Shown: positions 34,875 through 43,666 of the stretch, one piece after another
How positions within the stretch are numbered: position 1 is the stretch's first letter
Layout: each line of letters opens with the position of its first letter
DNA from: Prevotella merdae
GTDB taxonomy: Bacteria; Bacteroidota; Bacteroidia; Bacteroidales; Bacteroidaceae
DNA length: 64,000 nt
Assembly: GCF_900290275.1 (NCBI RefSeq)
Contig: NZ_LT985326.1
Span: 138,336-202,335, forward strand
Direction: 5' to 3'
Notes under the pieces: generated by a model
What the model was told of the DNA's origin: nothing
The model's input: the letters and a program-made list of their open reading frames with translations, nothing else
Databases searched by the model: none
Position numbers and translations under genes: made by a program

Positions 34875-37457
34875 TTATTTTGTCATATTCGATATAGTGG
34901 CAATCATCGCAGCAATAGACGACAAGCTTGAACCCAAACTCATGGTCTCTGCTACAGTCATCTTGCGCTTTAGCTTGGCAGGAATCACAATCTCGCAACC
35001 CGGCTGCACCTTGGCACCATGGCTCAACTTAGCCACCTTGCCATTCATATATATAATATATGCACGGCTCTTTACCGCATCACCTGCATAACCACCAGCT
35101 TGGTCGATGTAATAGCTTGCACGCTTGCCCTTCTCGAATGCCACTGTATTGGCATACATCACGGCACCATTAACCTTAACAGTTCCGTTGTACTGCGGTA
35201 CGATAAGACGGTCACCTTCGCGCAACACCATATCAGCATCGCCACCAGGATTCTTGATAGCAAGCTCAAGGTCGATACCTACTGGATATTCGTCTGGAAC
35301 ATTAAACTTGGACAAGTTAGCATTCTTGGCACCTTCGGCTGCCTGTTGCAGATTGGCACCATTGCTGCTTGCGGCAAGCTGTAATATGTTCTTCTGTTGC
35401 TGCTCCATCTCCATCTGCAATGCGGTACGCATACGCTGCTTTTCAGCCTCAGTGGCACGGCGCATAAGTCGTGCACCACGTATATAACCAAGTCCGTTAG
35501 TACCACCAGACTTTCTATACAAGTCGCTCAAACGAGTATTGTTTGCCGACAGAGTGTAGGTTCCGGCAAACATCACCTCGCCCTCTACCGACACATTCTT
35601 CTGCTCCATATATGCCGGACTCTTGCGTATATACACCTCATCAAACGGCATTAGTGTGAATCCTGGCTCACCATCAACCACAAATCCATCCTTTAAGGAC
35701 AGCGTATACAACTTGGCTATAACGCTGTCGGGAGCCAATGCCTTGGGATCGGTAACACGACGACTAACACTTACATTTACGGTAGATGCCTTATCAGTAA
35801 GACCTCCTGCCTGAAGCACAAAGTCCTCAATGGTCTCGTTGTCGGCATACTTGTATACACCAGGGAATTGTACCTCGCCTCTAATGGTGATGGTGCGCTG
35901 CTCTATATTCTCTGTCTTGGTAGGCACAAACAACACATCGTTCTCTTGCAACGGAATGTCGGGGGTAGTACCATTCATAATGCCAACCAAGTCCACACTG
36001 ATAACCTTAAGCGTGCGGTCTTCCTTCATTCTATGTAACACGGCACGATTGGTAAACGCCATCTCGGTTGTTCCTTCGGCATGCTCGATAAGTGAGCGAA
36101 CACTATTGACCTGCTCGCCAAGATTGTACATACCAGGACGGAACACAGCACCCTTAACCTCAACGGTATTGGCATAACGTGGTATGATAGAGTCTACCAT
36201 TACCGAGTCACCATCGGCTATGTGGAAATTAGCAAAGTCGAACTCGCCTACATTAAACACAGCATATTCCTTGCCTGTCTTGCGGTTTACACGCACAGCC
36301 TTGTTATAGGCATCGCCCGTGAATGATCCAGAATACTTAAGCAAAGAAGCCACCGACTCGTTCTTCTTCATCTCGTAGAACATAGGACGCTTAACCTTGC
36401 CAGATATATTTACAAGGCAGTCGTAAGGACCAACAACAATAACGTCGTTGTCGGCAAGACGCACATTGCCAGTAAGTTTGCCGTTGAGTATGTAGTCGTA
36501 TATATCGACCACAGTTACCAGGCGGTTGTTGCGATACACCTTAATATTACGTAATGTACCTATATCGTTGGTGCCCCCTGCCATATAAAGGGCATGAAAC
36601 ACGGTGGCAAAAGCCGAAAGGGTGTATGTTCCAGGCAACTTCACCTCGCCCATTACATTTACCATAATGGTGCGTGTCTGACCAACAGTAAGCTTTATGC
36701 GGCTGCTTGAATAGCGGCTACCAAGTGTAGAGCGCAAACGAGCATTAGCCTGTGCAACAGTAAGACCGCTAACAGCCACTGGACCATACCCCTCTATAAC
36801 AATATCACCATCAGGCGACACGGTGCATTGCTCCGATTTTTGCGAAGCTCCATATATGTCGATTATAACAGCATCGCCAGGACCAAGGCGATAGTTTTGC
36901 GGTGTGGCAATATTCATGTTAGGCTCAAAAGAGAGTTCCTTGTTATTGAAGATGTCACGACCAAACACCTTGTGTACCTTAGTATTCTTATTGTCATAAT
37001 ACTGCTTTACAATGGCAGCCGTATCGGGAATCATCTTGCCCAATTCATCGCGATATTCCAAAACTTCATCTTCCTTGTCCGAACTATCTCTATCGTTGCT
37101 TATACGATAATTAGAATATGCGGATAAATCAGAGTTGCTACCTGCACTTTCATTGCCAGATGTACGTTTCTTGCCATTGTTAGTGCGCATACGAGACGAG
37201 CCTGTAGGGTCGCCAGCACTGCCATACGAGTGTGATGTATTTTGCGACATCTGTTTCTGATACTTGTCGCGTACACGACGTATTTGCTGAATATTCACTC
37301 CTCGCTGCATAAGCTGTGTTACAATCTGGGCATTGTCTTTGCCCGCAGTATGCTCCTTGGCAATGTACGACATAACCTGGTCGTCGCTCATCGACTGTGC
37401 CATGCCAGCCACCGGCAACAGCATAAGGAACATAAGATATATTAAAAGCTTTTTCAT
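34875..37457 (-). CDS. SLBB-domain polysaccharide export protein, Wza-like
   Basis: 860 residues: signal peptide MKKLLIYLMFLMLLPVAGMA, a helical/low-complexity region (25-150) with 'VMSYIAKEHTAGKDNAQI', a Poly_export domain around 190-270 ('NYRLGPGDAVIIDIYGASQK'), then about five SLBB-type repeats ('VNVMGEVKLPGTYTLSAFAT', 'VNISGKVKRPMFYEM', 'VEVKGAVFRPGMYNLGE', 'ITIRGEVQFPGVYKYAD', 'VSVEGEVMFAGTYTLSA'), and a hydrophobic C-terminus. Much longer than E. coli Wza (about 380). It would form the outer-membrane exit for capsule or exopolysaccharide. No other capsule genes are in the window. Confidence 0.9.
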   Translation of the reverse strand: MKKLLIYLMFLMLLPVAGMAQSMSDDQVMSYIAKEHTAGKDNAQIVTQLMQRGVNIQQIRRVRDKYQKQMSQNTSHSYGSAGDPTGSSRMRTNNGKKRTSGNESAGSNSDLSAYSNYRISNDRDSSDKEDEVLEYRDELGKMIPDTAAIVKQYYDNKNTKVHKVFGRDIFNNKELSFEPNMNIATPQNYRLGPGDAVIIDIYGASQKSEQCTVSPDGDIVIEGYGPVAVSGLTVAQANARLRSTLGSRYSSSRIKLTVGQTRTIMVNVMGEVKLPGTYTLSAFATVFHALYMAGGTNDIGTLRNIKVYRNNRLVTVVDIYDYILNGKLTGNVRLADNDVIVVGPYDCLVNISGKVKRPMFYEMKKNESVASLLKYSGSFTGDAYNKAVRVNRKTGKEYAVFNVGEFDFANFHIADGDSVMVDSIIPRYANTVEVKGAVFRPGMYNLGEQVNSVRSLIEHAEGTTEMAFTNRAVLHRMKEDRTLKVISVDLVGIMNGTTPDIPLQENDVLFVPTKTENIEQRTITIRGEVQFPGVYKYADNETIEDFVLQAGGLTDKASTVNVSVSRRVTDPKALAPDSVIAKLYTLSLKDGFVVDGEPGFTLMPFDEVYIRKSPAYMEQKNVSVEGEVMFAGTYTLSANNTRLSDLYRKSGGTNGLGYIRGARLMRRATEAEKQRMRTALQMEMEQQQKNILQLAASSNGANLQQAAEGAKNANLSKFNVPDEYPVGIDLELAIKNPGGDADMVLREGDRLIVPQYNGTVKVNGAVMYANTVAFEKGKRASYYIDQAGGYAGDAVKSRAYIIYMNGKVAKLSHGAKVQPGCEIVIPAKLKRKMTVAETMSLGSSLSSIAAMIATISNMTK

Positions 37458-37518
37458 ATTTTTTGTTTGAATTATTGCACAATTAGATTTTCTGACTGTT
37501 ATACATTATATATATAAC

Positions 37519-37539
37519 CAACAAAAAGGTTTTTTGTTG
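37519..37539 (-). terminator. Weak A/T hairpin after tcdA
   Basis: caacaaaaa and tttttgttg pair across ggt, just beyond the tcdA stop. Confidence 0.45.
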
Positions 37540-37541
37540 TG

Positions 37542-38315
37542 TTATGACTCCACTTTTTCAATATTTTCTTCGTTTACAACCTTGCGGTAAATGTCGTTGA
37601 GCACCAATCCTGCTATTGTCAAACCGAATATCGACGTAATATGGGCCATCGATCCATTGATTTGAGCCTTCACTATCAGGTTGGTTTCGCTATTAGGATT
37701 GCTGCCTCTATTCTCAAGCAGTTCCTCACTATATACACACTTGAACTTATGGGCAGGCTTGAGCCCTGACTTCTTCATGCGTTTGCGCAAAGCAGAACCT
37801 AAAGGACATCCGCGAACCTTCCAAAACTCGGCTACTTGAATCTTAGTAGGGTCCATCTTAAGTGCGGCACCCATTGACGAGAACAACACAGCATGTGTTT
37901 CGCATGCACGCATTATGAGCGACACCTTATCCTTGAGCGAGTCTATGCAGTCGATAATGTAATCGTATTGGTCGAGCCCAAACTCCTCGTGCGTTTCCTC
38001 ACTATACATCTTCTGCAAAGCCGTTATCTCACAATTGGGATTTATCTCAAGCAAACGCTCTTTTAAGGCCTCAACCTTGGCACGACCTATGGTCTTGGTA
38101 GTGGCCATAAGCTGGCGGTTTACATTACTTGCGCATACTTTGTCGCAGTCTACTATTGTTAGCCTACGTATGCCCGAACGCACCAGACACTCTACACACC
38201 AACTGCCCACACCTCCAACACCAAAAACAATTACACGCTTGGATGCGATCTGCTCCATCACATCGCTGCCAAGAAGCAACTCGGCACGCATAAAAATATC
38301 TTTATCTACATTCAT
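37542..38315 (-). CDS. tcdA: tRNA threonylcarbamoyladenosine dehydratase
   Basis: 257 residues, ThiF/E1-like fold. It uses ATP to cyclise t6A37 to ct6A in ANN-decoding tRNAs. Visible: 'RVIVFGVGGVGSWCVECLVR' (nucleotide site), 'RRLTIVDCDKVCASNVNRQL' and 'YDYIIDCIDSLKDKVSLI', then 'FSSMGAALKMDPTKIQVAEF'. TcdA-type rather than ThiF/MoeB: no sulfur-carrier or rhodanese partner nearby. Own promoter box. Confidence 0.92.
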   Translation of the reverse strand: MNVDKDIFMRAELLLGSDVMEQIASKRVIVFGVGGVGSWCVECLVRSGIRRLTIVDCDKVCASNVNRQLMATTKTIGRAKVEALKERLLEINPNCEITALQKMYSEETHEEFGLDQYDYIIDCIDSLKDKVSLIMRACETHAVLFSSMGAALKMDPTKIQVAEFWKVRGCPLGSALRKRMKKSGLKPAHKFKCVYSEELLENRGSNPNSETNLIVKAQINGSMAHITSIFGLTIAGLVLNDIYRKVVNEENIEKVES

Positions 38316-38377
38316 TGCTCACAAGTATATATCTTTATTTCTGATAAGTTTCTCCCTATATATAATATAATAAGGTG

Positions 38378-38385
38378 CAAAGATA
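38378..38385 (-). promoter_or_regulatory. -7 box TATCTTTG of tcdA
   Basis: Exact consensus on the minus strand, 62 nt upstream of the ATG at 38315. Confidence 0.6.
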
Positions 38386-38469
38386 AGCAATTTAACCGAA
38401 TATATATATAAAATAAAACTTTTTAGATAAATAATTCGGTAAAAATTTGGCTGTTACAAAATAAATACC

Positions 38470-38477
38470 TACCTTTG
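38470..38477 (+). promoter_or_regulatory. -7 box TACCTTTG of tRNA-Arg
   Basis: Exact TAnnTTTG match, with tttgg about 24 nt upstream; about 40 nt before the tRNA. Confidence 0.65.
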
Positions 38478-38518
38478 CACTCGCAATTAAGAAATACACC
38501 TAATTGCCACAAAGGTTT

Positions 38519-38592
38519 GGCTCCGTAGCTCAACTGAATAGAGCATCTGACTACGGATCAGAAGGTTGCAGGTTTGAATCCTGCCGGAGTCA
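38519..38592 (+). tRNA. tRNA-Arg (ACG)
   Basis: 74 nt. Acceptor GGCTCCG pairs with CGGAGTC (one G-T); anticodon stem TCTGA/TCAGA encloses loop CTACGGA, giving anticodon ACG; T arm GCAGG-TTTGAAT-CCTGC. CCA is not encoded. The neighbouring DNA downstream is an IS element, so this tRNA marks the edge of the accessory island. Confidence 0.96.
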
Positions 38593-38611
38593 CTCAGATT
38601 ACCAAATTTAT

Positions 38612-38650
38612 AAAAAAGAGAATGTTATTAGTTTAACATTCTCTTTTTTT
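38612..38650 (+). terminator. Intrinsic terminator of tRNA-Arg
   Basis: aaaaagagaatgtta pairs with taacattctcttttt around a 6-nt loop, then a T-run. Confidence 0.88.
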
Positions 38651-38719
38651 TATTCTATTATTGTTCAACACAATTAAGGGCTCATATAATATTGTTGTGT
38701 TTTTAACAATCTGTATTTC

Positions 38720-39688
38720 TTATGCAAACAACTGTTTTACCCTATAAAGATAGAACTTCAGATCATTCACTCCTCTGAATTCAGCCCTGAATGTTTTTAG
38801 CTTGCAGTTAAACGATTCTGCACTGGCGTTAGTTCTTTTGTCATTGAAGAAATTCAGTATTCTGTCATAATGGTTTTGAAACGTCTTGATGACTGTATTA
38901 AACTCTTCACAGTTCCATTGCTCAACCTGATTAAACCATAATGCGAGTTTGGGTCGTGCCACGTCCTTGTTATCGTAATCCGAATATATCTTACCCAATC
39001 TTAAAGCAAGATAATAAAACTCTTTCATGTCCGGAAATCGACTGAACAGAACCTTGGCTCTTTCTGCCTGTGATTCGGTCCAGTCATTCGGCTTTCTTAC
39101 AAGCAACCTGCTGCATCTTACCATAAGCTGCTTAAGAGTGTCTCCACAGCTTAATATTTCAGGCTTGTATTCAAGCCCTTTCTCCTTGTACAAAGCACGC
39201 ATGCGATTATCCTCCGCCATCACTTCCCAACGGTGCTTTATACGTAAGTCCTGAAGAGCATCATACATAAGTTTCTGCACATGGAATCGGTCAACGATCT
39301 GCTCTGCATTGGGAAAACACTTACGTACTATCTTATACATAGAGTTTGACATGTCCATAGTAACAGACTTGACCATTGCACGTTTGCCGACAGGAAGACG
39401 CTGTAACTTCTTGATTATAAAGTCTGATTTCACTCCCTTTACCATTGCAACCAGCGTACCCTTCCTTCCATGCCCGTCCTTATTGGTCACAATTGTGTAC
39501 AATTCTCCATTGCTCAGTGAAGACTCGTCTATGGCAAGATGTTCACCGAGATTGCAGGCATAAAGCGTAAACTCCTCTGAATGTTTTTTCTGATTCCAGG
39601 AGTGAAATCCACTCAGATGGTTCTTGTAGTAGTCATTTAGGACATTTGCCTTCAAATGCGTAAACTCTGCTACACTCTTGATGCTCAC
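38720..39688 (-). CDS. IS 1 transposase catalytic part (OrfB)
   Basis: 322 residues counted from the first ATG, but the frame opens at the AAG directly after a TAA at the slip site near 39711, and the natural product is probably an OrfA-OrfB fusion. DDE residues: 'HLAIDESSLSNGELYTIVTN', 'IVDRFHVQKL' and 'NASAESFNCKLKTFRAEFRG'. It catalyses transposition. It is a homologue, not an identical copy, of the enzyme at 44022-45014. Intact. Confidence 0.92.
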   Translation of the reverse strand: MSIKSVAEFTHLKANVLNDYYKNHLSGFHSWNQKKHSEEFTLYACNLGEHLAIDESSLSNGELYTIVTNKDGHGRKGTLVAMVKGVKSDFIIKKLQRLPVGKRAMVKSVTMDMSNSMYKIVRKCFPNAEQIVDRFHVQKLMYDALQDLRIKHRWEVMAEDNRMRALYKEKGLEYKPEILSCGDTLKQLMVRCSRLLVRKPNDWTESQAERAKVLFSRFPDMKEFYYLALRLGKIYSDYDNKDVARPKLALWFNQVEQWNCEEFNTVIKTFQNHYDRILNFFNDKRTNASAESFNCKLKTFRAEFRGVNDLKFYLYRVKQLFA

Positions 39689-39698
39689 TGCATGGGTA

Positions 39699-40061
39699 TC
39701 AAGGTAATTCTTTTAAAAAAGCTCCGAACTCAGCGGTAATTCTGGTTCCAGATGCAACAAGATTCCAATCGCGACTGTAGCTCTTGCCGGTAGACTTGTC
39801 AAGCCATCTGCGTCGCTTTATTCTGAAATACATGGTATGGTCACGGACGGGAAAGTCTGTAACTGTTATTGGCTTGTGGAAACCATTGGAAATTAAAGGA
39901 AGGTCTTGTAAGTTTTCAGGCACAATATCTTTCTCAACTAAGACCAACATAAAATAATCTCCCATGTTGGAAGCTTCTGTTATGTCGAAATAGTCAAGGA
40001 GTCCTGCGGGAAGAAACAAGGACAATACGGACTTGTAATCTATGGGCTGAGTTCTATTCAT
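39699..40061 (-). CDS. IS 1 N-terminal protein (OrfA)
   Basis: 120 residues, the N-terminal DNA-binding part of ISAon1-type transposases. Signature near the C-terminus: 'PITVTDFPVRDHTMYFRIKR' then RRWLDK. It ends 'GAFLKELP', just past the TTTTTTAAAAG run (39710-39720) from which the +1 frame leads into orfB. A TATCTTTG box at 40066-40073 ends 4 nt before the ATG, so its mRNA is probably leaderless. Confidence 0.85.
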   Translation of the reverse strand: MNRTQPIDYKSVLSLFLPAGLLDYFDITEASNMGDYFMLVLVEKDIVPENLQDLPLISNGFHKPITVTDFPVRDHTMYFRIKRRRWLDKSTGKSYSRDWNLVASGTRITAEFGAFLKELP

Positions 40062-40173
40062 GACGCAAAGATAAACAATAATATTGGATTGTTAAAAACA
40101 CAACAATATTATTTGATCCCAATTAAGGATCAAATAATCTTCCAACCTGGGTAGAACACAATTTAAAAAGTAA

Positions 40174-40212
40174 GCGGCCGCATAGTCCATATTATAAAAA
40201 CTATACGGCTGC
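40174..40212 (-). terminator. Hairpin after the beta-barrel gene
   Basis: gcggccgcatagt (40174-40186) pairs with actatacggctgc (40200-40212), two mismatches; on the minus strand TTACTTTTT follows. Confidence 0.65.
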
Positions 40213-40231
40213 CAGCCATAATTATATTGTC

Positions 40232-40738
40232 TTAAAGAGTAACTTCACATCCGAGAGATCCCATTAGACGTAGATTACTTTTTATGTCTTTAGTGTGAGA
40301 ATCATATTCTCTTACAGAGAGTCTAATAAATGGCTTGAGCTTGTGACATGCCATTAACTTAAACTTCAAGCCAGCCTCATAGAACATATAGTTCCAGTCG
40401 TTATGACATTTTGCAGGGCATCCAAGTCCAAGAAAAACAGACAAATCACTTTCTGCACTATGGTATGCCGAATAACCAATACGACCTTGAATTACTTCAT
40501 TTGTTGCATATGACTGGATATTATTTTCTTTGAATAATGAAATATTGTGTTCTGCTTGTATACCAACAGAAAAGCGTTTCAAGACTTCATAGTCTAAGAC
40601 GAATCCTACCTCATAAGGCGTAAACTCTTTATTGAAACCACCGCCTTGAGTAAAGATACCAAGATTAAACTTTCCGGTCTGACAAAAGGCCAGTATAGGG
40701 AACGCAGATATAAAGAATATTAGAATAATTTTTCGCAT
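40232..40738 (-). CDS. Small outer-membrane beta-barrel-like protein, unknown function
   Basis: 168 residues: signal peptide MRKIILIFFISAFPILAFC-Q, then alternating beta strands ending in 'LMGSLGCEVTL', as in eight-stranded OmpX-like barrels. I do not recognise the family. Three Cys in the mature part (GCPAKCHND, MACHK, LGCEV) are unusual for an outer-membrane barrel. Located in the AT-rich island between the two IS elements; no promoter box was found in the 308-nt gap upstream (40739-41046), which shows no gene or repeat. It may be cotranscribed with the lipoprotein gene. Confidence 0.6.
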   Translation of the reverse strand: MRKIILIFFISAFPILAFCQTGKFNLGIFTQGGGFNKEFTPYEVGFVLDYEVLKRFSVGIQAEHNISLFKENNIQSYATNEVIQGRIGYSAYHSAESDLSVFLGLGCPAKCHNDWNYMFYEAGLKFKLMACHKLKPFIRLSVREYDSHTKDIKSNLRLMGSLGCEVTL

Positions 40739-41046
40739 CTTGTTAAATCTTTATACGTATCAATCACAATACTTCGTTATAGGTATACTAGTCAATTCTC
40801 ATTATTAATGGGAGTTAACAGAGAAAATCTTCTATAATTAATTATATTCTGCTTGATACTTAAAAAGTCAAAAATCTTCATGTGTAACACATTCAAATAC
40901 TAAAGCTTATAATAATGCCAATAAGACACCTGTATGAATAATAAACACAAAAGTGTTGCTATGTGACTATATATTATTTCACAACAATCAAGATGGCTTA
41001 CTGGCATTTTATATGTATTATATGTAAATGTTGTTCACAAATGTTA

Positions 41047-41865
41047 TTATCGTACAGCATCTCCATTCCAAAGAAGGGCACTCGCATTAGCAACAGACAC
41101 TCCATCTTTTACCATCCTTTTTAAATTAGGATTTATATTTGAGTCTGTGATAGTTCGGTCAATACGCTTTATATAGGTAGTATCTGCATCTTCTACATAC
41201 TGCAAACCATCCAGCACCATTCCGCTAATTTCCAAAGCATCTTTCTTGTCTTGTGTATCAGCTAACGTTTTTAGACGATTGATATTTTCAGATATGGACG
41301 AATTTGTATCGAAATTATCCTTTACAACTGTTAACATACGTATCATTTTCTCCTTCTCTGTGCTAGAAATCGATTTATGACTTACTTCTGCAACACGTTC
41401 AACTATAGTTTGAATAGACATGGTATCTACCTTATCGCCATATTTCTCATACAATTCCCTTGTTATTCTATTGTGCATGTCTCCCAAAGAATTTGGCTCT
41501 ATATAGCCTATATTCTCGGTTTTAAAATTTTTATCAGTTGCTACAGACTTTTCTTCTTTTGTAACATTCCAAATTAAAGTAGACGCACTTATACCTGTAC
41601 TAAGATCTCCACTTAGCAAAGTTCCGCCAGCATCTGCTGCCGCACTGATAATCCATCGCAACCATTTTGGCATACGTCGTACTCCCTTTGATGATTGCTG
41701 TGGGAGATACGCATTGTTGATAGCTGCAATATCCTCTTTTAGGAGAGACACTGCTTCTTGATTACTTTCAGATTCTTCTGCCACAACAGATTCTGTCTCA
41801 GATGAGCAACTAACACTCGCGAAAACGAGTAACAAGCTCACGAAATAAAAAACTACCTTTTTCAT
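41047..41865 (-). CDS. Lipoprotein of unknown function with cationic amphipathic and glycine-rich segments
   Basis: 272 residues. Lipobox SVSC (Cys20) after a typical signal. Acidic linker (25-50), then 'RRMPKWLRWIIS' (about 61-72) followed by an Ala/Gly-rich segment AAADAGGTLLSGDLSTGISA that could insert in a membrane, then a mostly helical, charged C-terminal part. The combination of a cationic Trp-containing helix and a glycine-rich segment resembles membrane-active peptides or prophage/bacteriocin-like lipoproteins, but I cannot name a family. Own promoter box at 41982-41989. Divergent from the LuxR gene. Confidence 0.6.
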   Translation of the reverse strand: MKKVVFYFVSLLLVFASVSCSSETESVVAEESESNQEAVSLLKEDIAAINNAYLPQQSSKGVRRMPKWLRWIISAAADAGGTLLSGDLSTGISASTLIWNVTKEEKSVATDKNFKTENIGYIEPNSLGDMHNRITRELYEKYGDKVDTMSIQTIVERVAEVSHKSISSTEKEKMIRMLTVVKDNFDTNSSISENINRLKTLADTQDKKDALEISGMVLDGLQYVEDADTTYIKRIDRTITDSNINPNLKRMVKDGVSVANASALLWNGDAVR

Positions 41866-41981
41866 TAGTGATATGATTTAGAAAAAGAACATAACAATGC
41901 AGGTTTTCACGAATCTACTTAAACGACACAATATCTGTTGTGCTCAGGTTATGTATGAGGGTTACTAATACCTAACGATTA

Positions 41982-41989
41982 CAAAGATA
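41982..41989 (-). promoter_or_regulatory. -7 box TATCTTTG of the lipoprotein gene
   Basis: Exact consensus on the minus strand, predicting a leader of about 110 nt. Confidence 0.55.
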
Positions 41990-42094
41990 GATTAAAATTA
42001 GCAAACGTACATAGTTTTATGTAAATAAGTGAAGTTTTTCTCTTATTTTTCATACTTTAGTATCAAACTGTTGTTGTATTTCGCTCTTTATTAT

Positions 42095-42102
42095 TAACTT
42101 TG
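42095..42102 (+). promoter_or_regulatory. -7 box TAACTTTG of the island LuxR gene
   Basis: Ends 4 nt before the ATG at 42107; transcription would start at or inside the start codon region, i.e. leaderless mRNA. Confidence 0.55.
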
Positions 42103-42106
42103 CACC

Positions 42107-42841
42107 ATGAAAAGAGTGAACTTCATAACAACAATAAATTACGCAGACTGTATCTCTGATCAAACTGCCGACCTTCTCCCATTTTATATTAAGTCTGCAA
42201 AAGCTATGGATTGCCTTGTGAGTAATAGAATATTATTGATAGACTATCACGACGGCTATCTACCATATGTTCCAGATGATTTTCCCTTCTCGAATGACAA
42301 CGTTGTGAAAGACATAGACTATTGTGTCAAGAATATGTTTTCAGAAGTACAAATAAAGGAAATTAGAGAAATAGATAGTGCATTTTACTCATTCCTGAAG
42401 ACTTTAAGCAATGAGCAAAAAACACAATGCATATTACATACTGATTTATGCATGTTTATAAATGGCAATAAAACTCTGTTACATAGAACAATAACGCCTT
42501 ATGCTCTGGATGTCAATGGGGATGTTTGGCTTTCATTGTGTGCTTTTACATTTCCTTCTAGAGCAAACACAGGAAATGCTATTATAAAGATGAAGCGTTC
42601 TAAATTTCATTATCAATATAATAACGGATGTTGGGATATTTCTACTAATACAGAATTAACAGAGATTGAATCAAGGATATTATCACTATCTACAACAGGT
42701 CTTAGTGCTATGCAAATTGGATCTTTTATGCATCTATCAGAAGCAACAATAAAATCACATAAGCAGGCAATTTTCAAAAAACTAGGCGTCTTGAACATTT
42801 CTGAGGCCATTTCCTATGTTGTTGATTATGACTTGTTATAG
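42107..42841 (+). CDS. LuxR-type transcriptional regulator
   Basis: 244 residues: an N-terminal domain of about 165 residues that may be PAS-like (FKETLSNEQKTQC.. region, 'ITPYALDVNGDVWLSLCAFT') and a C-terminal LuxR helix-turn-helix (about 178-240, 'LTEIESRILSLSTTGLSAMQ' and 'SEATIKSHKQAIFKKLGVLN'). It probably controls the divergent lipoprotein and beta-barrel genes, as intergenic distance (241 nt) and orientation suggest. No receiver-domain phosphorylation site is evident. A second, different LuxR regulator is at 61728-62375. Confidence 0.82.
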   Translation: MKRVNFITTINYADCISDQTADLLPFYIKSAKAMDCLVSNRILLIDYHDGYLPYVPDDFPFSNDNVVKDIDYCVKNMFSEVQIKEIREIDSAFYSFLKTLSNEQKTQCILHTDLCMFINGNKTLLHRTITPYALDVNGDVWLSLCAFTFPSRANTGNAIIKMKRSKFHYQYNNGCWDISTNTELTEIESRILSLSTTGLSAMQIGSFMHLSEATIKSHKQAIFKKLGVLNISEAISYVVDYDLL

Positions 42842-42933
42842 TTTAATTTTTGGAAAAGGCATGCTTGAATTAGTGATACTGTCTTATACTTATATAGGTA
42901 GACATATTATACAGACTAGTAAATATGAGTTGA

Positions 42934-43086
42934 CAGGATTTCACTGCGTCAAAAGAGCCTGATGGTAACTATTTTACGGTTCATCCGGAATATGGAGTGA
43001 TTAATTGTGACGACACAGGGCTACAACTAACGATGCATGCAAATATGTTACCATTTACAATCGTAATACTAATGTCTGGAACGTAA
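42934..43086 (+). pseudogene. Possible coding remnant with frameshift
   Basis: The frame reads 'DFTASKEPDGNYFTVHPEYG', continues VINCDDTGLQLTMHA, then the +1 frame continues plausibly as KYVTIYNRNTNVWNVI. It has no start codon and no recognised family. Lies between the LuxR gene and the IS982 remnant; the rest of 42842-43106 shows nothing. Confidence 0.3.
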
Positions 43087-43106
43087 TATAACGTGAGTTC
43101 GACGAA

Positions 43107-43596
43107 TTAGAATAAGGTTAATTGTCTATCTATAGTCCTTTGGACTGCAATTGTTGGTTTCTTAGGGAAGAAACAATATGCAGCCAAAGCTCCAAGAGTA
43201 TTGACAATGAAGTTATCAAAAGATCTGTGTCTGGAATGTTCCACCTGTGCGATATTCTTAAGTTCATCGTTTACGGTCTCAATGATAGCCCGTTTTCTCA
43301 ACAAGAGCCTGTCTGATATTTTCATAATAGAGCCTTTCATGTTGCTTTTTAGTTTCGTAATAAGCTGTATTCCATCAACGAAAAGTTTATCGAATAGATT
43401 CTTGCTTATATATCCCTTATCTCCAACAAGTTTGCCGTAGATAAAATCGACAAATGCTTTATATTCCAAGGGCTTACGGTCGTCAATGTCACCAGGAGTA
43501 ATCATAAAGTTAAGCAATTCTCCTTTTTCATTACATATTAGGTGAAGCTTAAAACCGAAAAACCATCCCATAGAACATTTGCCTCTTTGAGCAATA
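43107..43596 (-). pseudogene. IS982-family transposase remnant, 5' end lost and interrupted by IS 2
   Basis: C-terminal 154 residues from MGWFFGFKLHLICNEKGE to the stop, with 'LVGDKGYISKNLF' and 'KRAIIETVNDELKNI' (DDE Glu region) typical of IS982. The preceding codons 'GIAQRGKCS' run up to the IS 2 insertion point and resume for about eight codons at 45037-45055 before a stop; the N-terminal half is absent. So the element was already truncated or decayed in addition to being interrupted. Confidence 0.82.
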
Positions 43597-43666
43597 CCTT
43601 TAATGGCTCAGTGGAAAAGTACTGTGGATGTTTTTTTTGTTTCATAGTATTTTGTATCTTTGCATT

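Larger units (their letters stand above)
38679..40119 (-). mobile_element. Complete IS element 1, ISAon1-like (ISL3-type DDE transposase)
   Basis: Ends form imperfect inverted repeats of about 33 bp (GGCTCATATAATATTG... left, GGATCAAATAATATTG... right, two mismatches). The 8-bp target duplication CAATTAAG is at 38671-38678 and 40120-40127. Two minus-strand ORFs: orfA 39699-40061 and orfB 38720-39688, joined by a TTTTTTAAAAG run. Confidence 0.92.
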
